Shown here: positions 17,208-26,030 of the stretch, in pieces | Layout: every line of letters begins with the position of its first letter | Position numbering within the stretch: the first letter of the stretch is position 1 | Source of the DNA: an uncultured Candidatus Saccharibacteria bacterium | GTDB taxonomy: Bacteria; Patescibacteriota; Saccharimonadia; Saccharimonadales; Saccharimonadaceae | Assembly (NCBI GenBank): GCA_938046775.1 | Contig: CALIXB010000030.1 | Location: 1 to 48,151, forward strand | Length of the DNA stretch: 48,151 nt | Reading direction: 5' to 3' | Made by a program: the position numbers and the translations under genes | The notes under the pieces: model-generated | What the model was told of the DNA's origin: nothing | What the model saw: the letters and a program-made list of their open reading frames with translations, nothing else | Database searches by the model: none

Positions 17208-17599
17208 TAGATTAGCTAGGCACCTTAACAATTAAAACCTCTCGAGATCAACTATCTGGGTATTTGAAAATGGCGTGTGGCAATTTGCTCCACATTAAAA
17301 ACGGCAACGCACATTCCTTAAAACACCTCCCAAAAAACTCCACCTCACACATAAGTCTCTTTGGAAAACATGGTTGTTACTGACAATCAATAAATTTCCA
17401 CTCTAAGACAACAAAAACAAACAGAACACAAATACAAAAAAGCCAGAATTAAATATCCAGTTAGGTGATCTCGAGCAGCAAAAGAGGAGGGGCTCACCCC
17501 TCCGGCAGCCAGCCGAACTAAATTCGTCTGCGCTGCCTCCTCCCCCTAAAGCTCGCTTACGCTCGTGCGGATCGGCTTGCGGGATGGTATACTTTTGCT
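17208..17599 (+). other. 390-bp gap with inverted repeats, unlike its flanks
   Basis: No coding sequence is evident. A perfect 10-bp inverted repeat, CTCGAGATCA (17241-17250) and TGATCTCGAG (17466-17475), bounds a 215-bp segment that is very poor in G on the plus strand after about 17285. Right of it are two strong hairpins: GGAGGGG/CCCCTCC with a CTCA loop (17486-17503) and GGCAGC/GCTGCC (17504-17538 region). A TATACT box for rsmH is at 17588-17593. It could be a remnant insertion, an attenuator or a Rho site. Confidence 0.5.
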
Positions 17600-18517
17600 A
17601 TGAGTATTAAAGAACATCCACCACAGTCGGAGACGCTTCAAGTGAGCGAACCGATTCATGTTCCCGTACTTTTAGAGATAACCCTTAGCAAGCTGCAGCC
17701 AGCCAAGGGCGAGGCGTACCTCGATTTAACGGCTGGCTATGGCGGCCATGCCAGGGCATTCTTAAATAGGACGGATAATTATTTGAGCTCAGTGTTAGTC
17801 GATCGTGATGAAAACGCGATTAAAACATTGGGCGATTTGGCTGAAAAAGGCGTAACTTTAATTTACAAAGATTTTGTGAGCGCAGCGCAAGATTTGGTCA
17901 AGCAGGGACGCAAATTTGACGTGATTTTGGCTGATTTGGGGGTGTCGTCACCGCAGCTTGACAGAGCAGAGAGAGGTTTTTCGTTTCGGTTTGACGGACC
18001 GCTGGATATGCGGATGGATAATCGGACGGAAACGACAGCAGCGGATATCGTCAATTCATATTCGGTTGACGAGCTGACGCGGCTGATTACTCGTTACGGC
18101 GAGGAGAATCTGGGGCGGGCGAGGCGAATTGCGCAGGCAATTGTCAGCGCCAGGCCGATTCAGGGGACGACCGAGCTGGCTGATTTGATCAAGCAAACCG
18201 TTGGTCGCGGTAGTATGAAACATCATCCTGCGACTCGTACTTTTCAGGCATTGCGCATTGAGGTCAATCGCGAGCTTCGGCTGATTGAAGAATTATTGCC
18301 ACTTTTGCCACGTTTACTTAATAAGGGTGGGCGAGTAGGAATAATTAGCTTTCATAGCTTGGAGGATCGATTGATTAAGCGTTACTTTTCGGAGCAGGCG
18401 ACGGCTGGATATGAAGCTGAGCTAATTGTTCAAGAGAAAAAACCAGTGTCTGGGACTGAAGATGTTCACAATCCGCGTAGTCGAAGTGCAAAATTTCGCT
18501 ACGCCGTGAAAAAATAA
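17600..18517 (+). CDS. rsmH: 16S rRNA (cytosine1402-N4)-methyltransferase RsmH
   Basis: RsmH (MraW) methylates the N4 of C1402 in 16S rRNA. The 305-aa protein has HVPVLLE, the SAM loop DLTAGYGGHARAFL, LADLGVSSPQLD with GFSFR, MRMD, and the C-terminal FHSLEDRLIKRYF. An N-terminal extension of about 20 residues precedes the usual start. TATACT is 6 nt before the ATG, giving a leaderless start independent of the mraZ promoter. Confidence 0.95.
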   Translation: MSIKEHPPQSETLQVSEPIHVPVLLEITLSKLQPAKGEAYLDLTAGYGGHARAFLNRTDNYLSSVLVDRDENAIKTLGDLAEKGVTLIYKDFVSAAQDLVKQGRKFDVILADLGVSSPQLDRAERGFSFRFDGPLDMRMDNRTETTAADIVNSYSVDELTRLITRYGEENLGRARRIAQAIVSARPIQGTTELADLIKQTVGRGSMKHHPATRTFQALRIEVNRELRLIEELLPLLPRLLNKGGRVGIISFHSLEDRLIKRYFSEQATAGYEAELIVQEKKPVSGTEDVHNPRSRSAKFRYAVKK

Positions 18518-18537
18518 AACAAAAAGAAGGAGGCAAT

Positions 18538-18609
18538 ATGCCAATCCACATCAAAGTAGAATTCCAGAATACAGACAAGGCAGAGACTGTTTCAGTACGC
18601 CGCGGCTAA
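18538..18609 (+). CDS. 23-aa ORF with very strong ribosome site
   Basis: Directly after rsmH, AGAAGGAGG (18526-18534 area) lies 4 nt before an ATG that encodes a 23-residue peptide beginning MPIHIKVEFQN and ending SVRRG. This is among the best Shine-Dalgarno sites in the window. It is followed within 30 nt by a terminator-like hairpin and then ftsL-like. It could be a conserved small protein, or a leader peptide that controls read-through into ftsL-ftsI. No family is recognised. Confidence 0.55.
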   Translation: MPIHIKVEFQNTDKAETVSVRRG

Positions 18610-18638
18610 ACTAAAGCGTATTCCGGAATATACCTTAG

Positions 18639-18673
18639 AAAACCAGCCTGTCTGTAGCGGGCGGGCTGGTTTA
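18639..18673 (+). terminator. Terminator or attenuator hairpin before ftsL-like
   Basis: AAACCAGCC pairs with GGCTGGTTT in a 9-bp stem with a GC-rich loop, followed by a short T-rich run. It lies inside the dcw cluster between the 23-aa ORF and the ftsL-like gene, so it may attenuate rather than end transcription. Confidence 0.6.
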
Positions 18674-18716
18674 TTATGCCAATATAAAACAGATAAAAAT
18701 AAAAAGATAGAGACAA

Positions 18717-19058
18717 ATGACAAACACCACCACATTTACTTCACGACGCTCACACGGTCAAATGCGCCGCAATCAGAATTCGACACGTTTTCAGTCTCAG
18801 GTCAAACTTGGTCCTGTCGCTCATACAGTGCTAGTGGCATTGATGATTACAGTACTGGGCTTGATTTATTTAACCCAGGCAACACGATTAACAGCCTATG
18901 GCTATGAAGCTCAAAATTTAGACTCAAAGATTACCGAACTTAGTGCAAAAAAATCAGAACTGGAAGTCCAGAATGCGCGTTTGACAGCGTTAGAAAAGGT
19001 GAAGAACAGCAATGTTGCTTCAGCCATGACTACAACCGAAACGCGTTATGCTCAATAA
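18717..19058 (+). CDS. FtsL-like divisome membrane protein
   Basis: The 113-aa bitopic protein has a basic cytoplasmic N-terminus, one membrane helix (VLVALMITVLGLIYLTQ, about residues 39-56) and a coiled coil (LDSKITELSAKKSELEVQ). Size, topology and position before ftsI match FtsL/FtsB-like proteins, which bridge FtsQ and FtsW-FtsI. Sequence identity in this family is low, so the call rests mainly on context. Confidence 0.7.
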   Translation: MTNTTTFTSRRSHGQMRRNQNSTRFQSQVKLGPVAHTVLVALMITVLGLIYLTQATRLTAYGYEAQNLDSKITELSAKKSELEVQNARLTALEKVKNSNVASAMTTTETRYAQ

Positions 19059-19080
19059 GTGATATAATAAAATAAGCAGT

Positions 19081-20829
19081 ATGCAGCGGCTTATTATTCG
19101 TTCAAGAACTGGTTATTTGGCCATCGTTTTACTTGTAGCGATGGCGGCTTTTGTGTTGAGATTATTCCAATTGCAGATTCTACAATATGGTAAATACACA
19201 GAACTGGCTCGTGCTAGTCAGCAGCGTCAGTTTGTTATTCCTGCAGAGCGTGGGAAAATCTATATGATGGACGGGAAAACGCCAGTGCCGGTGGTACTAA
19301 ACCAAGCGACTTACACGGTGATTGCGGATCCTCAGGCGGTTGACGATAAGGAGCGGAATCAGATTATTACGAGCCTGAGGGAGATTGCTGGCGGGGAGAT
19401 GACTGATGGGGTGGCTGAGCGTTTGGCTAATAAAAAATCGCGATATGAGGTTTTGGCAAAAAATATTACCAGAACTCAGGCAGAAAAATTAAAAGAGAAA
19501 AATTTTGCTGGGGTGCTATATCAGCAGGGTTCCATCAGGAGCTATCCTGAGGGTGGACTAGGCGCGCACGTTTTGGGTTTTGTGAATGTAGCGGGCGAAG
19601 GTCAATATGGCGTGGAAGGCTCGCTTAATAACCGACTGAAGGGACGTGATGGTCTATTACAGTCTGTGACTGACGTAAGAAATGTGCCGCTCACTGTTGG
19701 AAAAAATAATATGCGAATTGAGGCAAAGTCTGGCGATAATTTAGCGTTGACGGTTGATCGAAATATTCAAAGTCAGGCGGAGTTGGCGCTTAAAAAGGGG
19801 ATTGAAGCGGCAAATGCCACTGAAGGCAGTGTGGTTATTATGAATCCCAAAAATGGTCAAATATTAGCATTGGCCAACTACCCGACATATAATCCAGCGG
19901 AGTTTAGTAAGCAAAAGAATGCGGCGGTGTTTATGAATAGCGCTTCGATGGTGCCATTTGAGCCGGGTTCAATTATCAAGTCATTTAGCTTTGCTACAGC
20001 TATAGATAAAGGGGCTGTTACTCCGTCTAGTACATATAATAACACGGACTGTATTAAGGTTGCCGATCGGACTATGTGTAATGCTTTAAGGGGTCTAAAT
20101 GGTACCACTACGATTCAAGGAGCGTTTAATAATTCTCTTAACGTTGGTACGATTACAGCAATACGTAGGTTGGGTAATGGTTCGCAGATTAATCTTGCTG
20201 CTCGTCAAGTTTTATATGAATATTATCATGATAAATTTGGGTTCGGTCAGAAGACAGGAATTGAGCTGGGTGAGGCGTCAGGGTATATTTATCCGCCAGA
20301 TAGCGTTGAAGGTAACGAAGTACGCTATTCAGCAATGACTTACGGTCAGAGTATGAATCTGACTATGGTACAAGTGGCGGCTGGATTCTCGTCGCTGGTA
20401 AATGGTGGCCAGTATTATAAGCCAACTGTCCTCAGAGGGGTAATTGATGGTTATGGTAATCTAAAATCGTCAGAAAGTAAGTCGATTCGTCAGACAGTAA
20501 GCGGCGATACCTCGTCGCAAATGAGGACGATGTTAGCGACTGCTCGCCAATCTTCTTTCTTGTCAAAAAGTGACAAGCCTGGCTATGAGATTGGTGGAAA
20601 AACTGGTACGTCCGAGGCGGTGGTTAACGGCTCTTACACCCAGAAGGAAACAATTGCTACTTATATTGGTTATGGCGGTGGTAAAAATGGTTCCGAATAT
20701 GTCATAATGGTACGTGTAGCGGCGCCAGGTAAAGGGATTAATCTACAAGGAAATCTCCATGCTGGGCCAATTTTTACAGATATATCCAATTGGATGATTG
20801 ATTATATGAAAATAGCACCGAAGGAATAG
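19081..20829 (+). CDS. ftsI: Penicillin-binding protein 2/FtsI-type transpeptidase
   Basis: This class B PBP crosslinks septal peptidoglycan. An N-terminal signal anchor (about residues 12-30) is followed by a dimerisation domain and the transpeptidase domain with S297-I-I-K300 (PGSIIKS), S352-L-N354 and K507-T-G (GGKTGTSE). No PASTA domain is present. A TATAAT box (19063-19068) lies 12 nt before the ATG, so this gene could also start a short-leader transcript. Confidence 0.93.
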   Translation: MQRLIIRSRTGYLAIVLLVAMAAFVLRLFQLQILQYGKYTELARASQQRQFVIPAERGKIYMMDGKTPVPVVLNQATYTVIADPQAVDDKERNQIITSLREIAGGEMTDGVAERLANKKSRYEVLAKNITRTQAEKLKEKNFAGVLYQQGSIRSYPEGGLGAHVLGFVNVAGEGQYGVEGSLNNRLKGRDGLLQSVTDVRNVPLTVGKNNMRIEAKSGDNLALTVDRNIQSQAELALKKGIEAANATEGSVVIMNPKNGQILALANYPTYNPAEFSKQKNAAVFMNSASMVPFEPGSIIKSFSFATAIDKGAVTPSSTYNNTDCIKVADRTMCNALRGLNGTTTIQGAFNNSLNVGTITAIRRLGNGSQINLAARQVLYEYYHDKFGFGQKTGIELGEASGYIYPPDSVEGNEVRYSAMTYGQSMNLTMVQVAAGFSSLVNGGQYYKPTVLRGVIDGYGNLKSSESKSIRQTVSGDTSSQMRTMLATARQSSFLSKSDKPGYEIGGKTGTSEAVVNGSYTQKETIATYIGYGGGKNGSEYVIMVRVAAPGKGINLQGNLHAGPIFTDISNWMIDYMKIAPKE

Positions 20830-20831
20830 AT

Positions 20832-21869
20832 ATGGGAGTAGCCTTACAGACAGTCACTAATGAATTAACTCATGTGTTTTTACTGAGCGTTGGGGCGTTT
20901 TTACTGGCGATGTTTTTGACGCCAGTCTATACGTTTTTTGCTTATAGATATCGATTCTGGAAGAAGCAAAGATCGGAGAGTACTGACGGTAAAAAATTAA
21001 AGGTTTTTGCTAAGTTTCAAGCGGCAAAACTACGGCGAAATATTCCAACAATGGCGGGTGTGATTGGTGTGATTTCTATTTTTATTGTGACGTTTTTCTT
21101 TAACTTGGACCGAGCTCAGACATGGCTACCATTGGCGGCGCTGGTCGGTGGTGGGGCGGTTGGGCTGATTGACGACGTTATTAATCTACGTGGCCTAGGC
21201 GGCGGGGCGGCGGGTTTACGTAGTCCGGTAAAGTTTGCGCTAATTACGCTTATCGGCGTGGTTCTTGGCTGGTTCTTCTTCGCCAAATTAGGCGTGATGA
21301 GTTTTCATGTGCCGTTTATGGGTGATGTAAATATTGGCTGGTTGATTATTCCGTTATTCGCGTTTGCGGTGGTGGCAACTGGTAATGCGGTGAATATTTC
21401 TGACGGCATGGACGGGCTGGCTGGCGGTCTGTTAGGTACTAGTTTTGGTGCTTTTGGGGTGATCGCTTTGTTGCAGCAACAGGTACTGTTGGCAGGGTTC
21501 TGTTTTACGGTGGTTGGCGTACTTCTTAGCTATTTGTGGTTTAATATTTATCCAGCGCGTTTTTTTATGGGTGATGTTGGTAGTTTCGCCTATGGAGTGA
21601 GTTTGGGGGTAGTGGCTATGCTGACTGATTCGCTGCTATTGTTGCCCGTAATTGGTTTACTATTCGTAGTAGAGGCAGGATCAAGCCTGATTCAAATTGC
21701 TAGTAAAAAGATATTTAAGCGGAAAATTTTCTTATCTGCGCCAATTCATCATCATCTGGAAGCAATTGGCTGGCCGGAAACTAAAGTAACGATGCGGTTT
21801 TGGGTGATTGGCTGCGTGATGGCATTTGTGGGGGTTATGCTAGCACTGGCGGGGGGACATATTGCGTAA
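20832..21869 (+). CDS. mraY: Phospho-MurNAc-pentapeptide transferase MraY
   Basis: MraY transfers phospho-MurNAc-pentapeptide to undecaprenyl phosphate to make lipid I in the inner membrane. The 345-aa polytopic protein retains TMAGVIGV, the catalytic LIDDVINL, NAVNISDGMDGLAGG, FMGDVGSFAYG and the PIHHHLEAIGW loop. It starts 2 nt after the ftsI stop, and its end overlaps the ftsW start, so the genes are translationally coupled. Confidence 0.95.
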   Translation: MGVALQTVTNELTHVFLLSVGAFLLAMFLTPVYTFFAYRYRFWKKQRSESTDGKKLKVFAKFQAAKLRRNIPTMAGVIGVISIFIVTFFFNLDRAQTWLPLAALVGGGAVGLIDDVINLRGLGGGAAGLRSPVKFALITLIGVVLGWFFFAKLGVMSFHVPFMGDVNIGWLIIPLFAFAVVATGNAVNISDGMDGLAGGLLGTSFGAFGVIALLQQQVLLAGFCFTVVGVLLSYLWFNIYPARFFMGDVGSFAYGVSLGVVAMLTDSLLLLPVIGLLFVVEAGSSLIQIASKKIFKRKIFLSAPIHHHLEAIGWPETKVTMRFWVIGCVMAFVGVMLALAGGHIA

Positions 21870-23154
21870 TTCAGTCTCTAGAAAACACCAGGCTTCCACG
21901 CAATCGGTTCGCAGCCACCGACCGATGTACCAGATTGTGCTGTATATGGGTCTTTTATTGCTGCTCGGACTAATCGTTATGTATGCACTGGGGCCACAAC
22001 GCGCTAATGTGATGAATTACGCTTATGGCACGAATTATAGTGATACTTATTTTTTTGGTAAGCAGTTAACTAGTGTTGTTATAGCTGTTGTGGCGTTTTC
22101 GGTATTTTATTTTGTACCGTATAAGTGGTTTACGGGCGAGCGTTCAAAATATGTTCTTTGGGCGGGATTCCTGTCGTGCATCTTGTTGTTTTTGCTGGGC
22201 TCGCTGCTGCATTTGTCATTGGCCAAAGAAACTAACGGCGCGTATAGATGGTTTTATTTGGGTGGACTGGGTAGTTTTCAGCCGTCAGAATTGTTAAAGT
22301 ATGGCGTTTTATTATTCTTGGCGGGATTTTTGGGGCGGCGTGCTTCTCAGGGGAAAATAAATGATGTTCATGAGACACTCGTTCCGGTTGGGGTTATTTC
22401 TGCACTTTCGCTGCTGATGATTGTAGTTTTACAGAAAGACTTAGGCACCGGTGTGTCTTTGATAGCCATAGTGCTGTCAATGATAGTGGTATCTGGTGTG
22501 GATTGGAAAATAATTGGTAAGATTTTAGGAGTGGTGGCATTTTGTGGGTTAGTATTGATATTTACCTCACCGCACCGAATTGAGCGGGTTATGACATTTA
22601 TTCAGGGTGATAGTCATAAAACCGCAAGTGGTCAAGAGGACAAAAATTATCACATCCAGCAGGCTAGAATCGCAATTGGTTCGGGGGGCCTTCTGGGGCT
22701 TGGTATTGGTAAAAGTGTTCAGGCGACCGGATATCTACCAGAAGCGATTAATGACTCAATCTTCGCTGTTATGGGAGAAACATTTGGCTTTGTTGGTTTG
22801 ATGGCTATATTGGCACTATTCACTGCGCTATTATTATCGATTTTACACGTAGCGGCACGGCTGCCAGATACGACTTTGAGGTTGATCGTGGCTGGGATCT
22901 TTGGCTGGATTGCTTCACATGTAGTTTTAAATATTGCTGCAATGACAGGACTAATGCCGCTAACAGGAATTCCGTTGCCATTATTAAGTTATGGTGGTAC
23001 AAGTATGCTGTTTATCGCTGCGGCGCTCGGTTTAGTTTTTCAAATTTCCAAGTATACGTCACATAAAGTATTAGAGGAGGGTGAAGGTGGCCAAGATCTT
23101 AGCGGTCGGCGGCGGCTCAGGCGGACACGTTACGCCAGTGGTAGCCGTATTTAG
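21862..23154 (+). CDS. ftsW: FtsW/RodA-family lipid II polymerase
   Basis: FtsW is a SEDS glycosyltransferase that polymerises lipid II with its partner PBP FtsI. The 430-aa protein has about ten membrane helices and family motifs (RWFYLGGLGSFQPSELLK split by a turn, VVLQKDLGTG, GGLLGLGIGKS and PLPLLSYGGTSML). The TTG at 21862 follows GGGGGAC and overlaps mraY by 8 nt. An ATG at 21925 is possible. Its last 23 codons overlap murG out of frame. Confidence 0.93.
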   Translation: MRNSVSRKHQASTQSVRSHRPMYQIVLYMGLLLLLGLIVMYALGPQRANVMNYAYGTNYSDTYFFGKQLTSVVIAVVAFSVFYFVPYKWFTGERSKYVLWAGFLSCILLFLLGSLLHLSLAKETNGAYRWFYLGGLGSFQPSELLKYGVLLFLAGFLGRRASQGKINDVHETLVPVGVISALSLLMIVVLQKDLGTGVSLIAIVLSMIVVSGVDWKIIGKILGVVAFCGLVLIFTSPHRIERVMTFIQGDSHKTASGQEDKNYHIQQARIAIGSGGLLGLGIGKSVQATGYLPEAINDSIFAVMGETFGFVGLMAILALFTALLLSILHVAARLPDTTLRLIVAGIFGWIASHVVLNIAAMTGLMPLTGIPLPLLSYGGTSMLFIAAALGLVFQISKYTSHKVLEEGEGGQDLSGRRRLRRTRYASGSRI

Positions 23155-24250
23155 GGAATTACAAAAGACTGGTGATCACGAGCTTCGTTTTTGGTGCGAT
23201 AAAAAGTTTGGCACCAGCGCACGTGGGATTTTTGCTAAATTTGACGACACTATTCCAGTTGAGCTGATTACTGCTGGGAAACTGCGGCGATATCATGGTA
23301 AGAGTCTGTCGTTCCATTTACACCCATCAATATTACTACCAAATCTTCGTGACGGCTTTAAGGTGATTGTCGGATTTTTCCAAAGCTTATTTAAGCTAAT
23401 AGCCTGGCGGCCGGATGCTATTTTTATAAAAGGTGGTTATGTTTGTTTGTCTGTAGGTTATGCTGCGAGGCTGTTGCGAATCCCGTTAGTCCTGCATGAC
23501 TCTGATGCTCATCCGGGGTTAACTAACCGCTTGCTTAGTCCATTTGCAAAAGCTATTGGTACTGGCGCACCCCTTGAATATTACAATTATCCTCCTGAAA
23601 AAGCGTCGTATGTTGGTATACCAGTGGCGCCAGAATTTCGTCCTTATTCTGAGGCTGAGCGGCAAAAATTGAAGGCGAAATTAGGCTTTGATTCCAATAA
23701 GCCACTGGTTGTCGTCACCGGTGGTGGGCTGGGTGCTAGGCGTATTAATTCTGCAATTTTAGCAATCAGAGAAGAACTCTTGGCTGAGGCTTCGGTGTTT
23801 TTAATATCTGGAAACCTGCAGTACGAAGAAATACTTAAGCAGACTGATGAGCGCAGTGGATGGTGTCTTCAAGCCTTTGTTCATAATGGTATGGCTGAAG
23901 TTTTGGCAGCAGCAGATATAGTTGTAACTAGGGCAGGAGCGACTACTCTTCTGGAGCTGGCTGCGCTTCATAAACCTACTATCATCATTCCTAACGGCCG
24001 TCTGACAGGTGGTCATCAGTTAAAGAATGCTAAGGTGTATCAGGATGCGTTGGCTGCCTTGATAGTTTCAGAGGACGAGCTAGACAAGGATAATCAAATT
24101 TTGGCACGGAAGATTATCGGCGTATTGAAATCGCAGAAGATTCTTAAGGGTTTAGGTGATAATTTTGGCAAGTTTGCTAAGCCTGATGCAGCCAAAGACA
24201 TGGTGAAGATTATTCTGACTACTATACGAAGACAGGGTAGGCGAAGGTGA
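23087..24250 (+). CDS. murG: UDP-GlcNAc transferase MurG
   Basis: MurG adds GlcNAc to lipid I to form lipid II at the inner face of the membrane. The glycine-rich GGGSGGHVTPV is at the N-terminus, and the donor-binding GGGLGARRIN and TRAGATTLLELAALHKPTIIIP follow, split by a loop. An AGGAGG site (23075-23080) is 6 nt before GTG 23087, which is preferred over GTG 23081, which it abuts. The gene overlaps the end of ftsW by 68 nt in another frame, an unusually long overlap for two essential genes. Confidence 0.93.
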   Translation: MAKILAVGGGSGGHVTPVVAVFRELQKTGDHELRFWCDKKFGTSARGIFAKFDDTIPVELITAGKLRRYHGKSLSFHLHPSILLPNLRDGFKVIVGFFQSLFKLIAWRPDAIFIKGGYVCLSVGYAARLLRIPLVLHDSDAHPGLTNRLLSPFAKAIGTGAPLEYYNYPPEKASYVGIPVAPEFRPYSEAERQKLKAKLGFDSNKPLVVVTGGGLGARRINSAILAIREELLAEASVFLISGNLQYEEILKQTDERSGWCLQAFVHNGMAEVLAAADIVVTRAGATTLLELAALHKPTIIIPNGRLTGGHQLKNAKVYQDALAALIVSEDELDKDNQILARKIIGVLKSQKILKGLGDNFGKFAKPDAAKDMVKIILTTIRRQGRRR

Positions 24251-25161
24251 AATTATCTTTTTCTCGAAAAAAATCTGATAAAAATTTAAGCCGTCGAGAG
24301 ATTGCTGCTCGTCGGCAGGCTGAGAATTACGATAATCTACCGACGCAGTCATACCGCCGAAACAGGACTCTTAATAGTCGCCAGACGATTTCACCGCTAG
24401 AGGCCTCTGAACGGCTTGAGGCGCATAATCTAGTAAAAAAACGTCGTCATATGATGCAGAAGTTATTTATAACTGCAGTGTGTCTGGCTGTCGTGGTATT
24501 TTTATTGTTTCAGCTGACAATTAGTATCTCCATCCAGACTCCCGACGCTAAAAGCTCTAGCAATTCTAGTAAATACGCCAGCGTTCTTAATGAATATTAT
24601 AATGCCCATCCAGCTGAGCGGTTTAGGTTTTTTCTGAACAATAATGATTTGAGGCAGTTTTTCTTACAGAAAGCTCCTGAAGTAAAAACTATTCGTGTGG
24701 AGGGTGATTTCTTGGCGCGTTCAGCCGCTAAGTTAACTTTTCGTCAGCCAGTAGCTCAGTGGTCTTCTGGAAATAAAGTTTATTTTGTTGATGATAGTGG
24801 TGTTACGTTTGAGCAGAATTATTTTAACCCGCCTACAGTTGCAGTTCGCGACGAAAGTGGATTACCTACTCGGGGTGGACAAGAGGTCATAAATCGGCAA
24901 TTTTTAAGTTTTCTAGGGCAAGCCGTTTCTGAATTCTCGCAACATAAGCTTAAGGTGTCGGAAGCTATTTTGCCAGCAAATACCGTGCGCCAAGTCTGGT
25001 TTAAGGTTGAGGGTAGGGAATCCCAGATAAGAATGACTGTTGATAGATCTGCCCGCTCTCAGGTAATGCAGGCAATAGTAACTCTGGGATATTTAGATAA
25101 AAATGGTCAATCGTCAGGTTATATAGATGTTAGGGTAGATCAGCGGTCTTTCTATAAATAG
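24247..25161 (+). CDS. ftsQ: FtsQ/DivIB-type POTRA cell division protein
   Basis: The 304-aa protein has a basic cytoplasmic N-terminus of about 75 residues, one membrane helix (LFITAVCLAVVVFLLFQL) and an extracytoplasmic part with a POTRA-like region (LRQFFLQKAPEVKTIRVEG, then KLTFRQPVAQW). The order and position after murG fit FtsQ, which joins the FtsL/FtsB complex. It overlaps murG by 4 nt (GTGA) at 24247-24250. No ftsA or ftsZ follows. Confidence 0.82.
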   Translation: MKLSFSRKKSDKNLSRREIAARRQAENYDNLPTQSYRRNRTLNSRQTISPLEASERLEAHNLVKKRRHMMQKLFITAVCLAVVVFLLFQLTISISIQTPDAKSSSNSSKYASVLNEYYNAHPAERFRFFLNNNDLRQFFLQKAPEVKTIRVEGDFLARSAAKLTFRQPVAQWSSGNKVYFVDDSGVTFEQNYFNPPTVAVRDESGLPTRGGQEVINRQFLSFLGQAVSEFSQHKLKVSEAILPANTVRQVWFKVEGRESQIRMTVDRSARSQVMQAIVTLGYLDKNGQSSGYIDVRVDQRSFYK

Positions 25162-26030
25162 AGTAGTTAACTTCTCTTTTAGATAGAGTAAGTTCTCTTT
25201 TTGTTCTATTTTGGCTATCTAAAAATTATATATAATGATATCAAAATATGCAAAAGTCAAATAATTGAGACACGGCAAGTTAGGGGAGCGGGGAAATAAA
25301 AATAGCAAAATGTCAAATAAGCAAAATCATATGTGGAAAACTTATAAGCTAATTATAATATGGATATTTACTGGATATAATGATGTAAAAATATCAATGC
25401 GCAATTTGCGGTGTACGCTTTTAGGTAGATGAATATTTTTTTAAGTTCGTGTTTGTTGGTGAGTTTTATTTAGCTTGTTGTGTAGCATGGTCTATGTTGA
25501 ATGGATAGTGAAGTCCCCTGACTATTTTGGGTAAATAATTGTAATATTTATAGAGTGTGGATATATCAATGGACACATGTATACTCATGTTGGGCGTGTA
25601 TTTATTATTACGTAAAAGGTTCATTGTGCGACATTATAATACTCTCATAAACATGATTACTCTATCGTGTTTTTTGGTGTAAATTTATTCTATTTTATAA
25701 ATCTGCAACTACTCTTCCTGTCTTGTGTCCTGTCTACTGATGGACCCTGCTTGGACTGTCTGCTGTGTTCTTTTACGGCGGATTTATGGATCGTTTGCGT
25801 GATTGATTATTATAGCCGTATGTAGGTTTTATATTGCGATATTTGTTATGGTACGTGTTTAGGCTTTGCTTTGACGCTTCCTTGAAAATCGTAAATAATT
25901 AGTTCGTATTTTGTTCTATTATTCCTTATCTGTTTGTCATGAAGAAAGATTAGTGTGCTTACCCTGCTTGTGCGTAAAATTTGTCTAAAGTGTCGTTATA
26001 TTCTTCATGATGAAGTAGTATAATAGTAGT
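25162..26030. other. AT-rich intergenic stretch, no gene seen
   Basis: This stretch of about 870 bp is far richer in A+T than the flanking genes, and all six frames are broken by stops. It contains several TATAAT-like boxes and short repeats such as GTCAAATAA (about 25256 and 25311). Just before the next gene, a perfect CTTCAT/ATGAAG palindrome (26003-26015) precedes the -10 box. I see no RNA family and no recognisable gene remnant. Confidence 0.5.
26003..26024 (+). promoter_or_regulatory. Palindromic operator plus -10 box
   Basis: CTTCAT (26003-26008) and ATGAAG (26010-26015) form a perfect 6-1-6 palindrome directly upstream of TATAAT (26019-26024), which is 6 nt before the ATG at 26031. 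The position suits a repressor site. The regulator is unknown. Confidence 0.45.
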
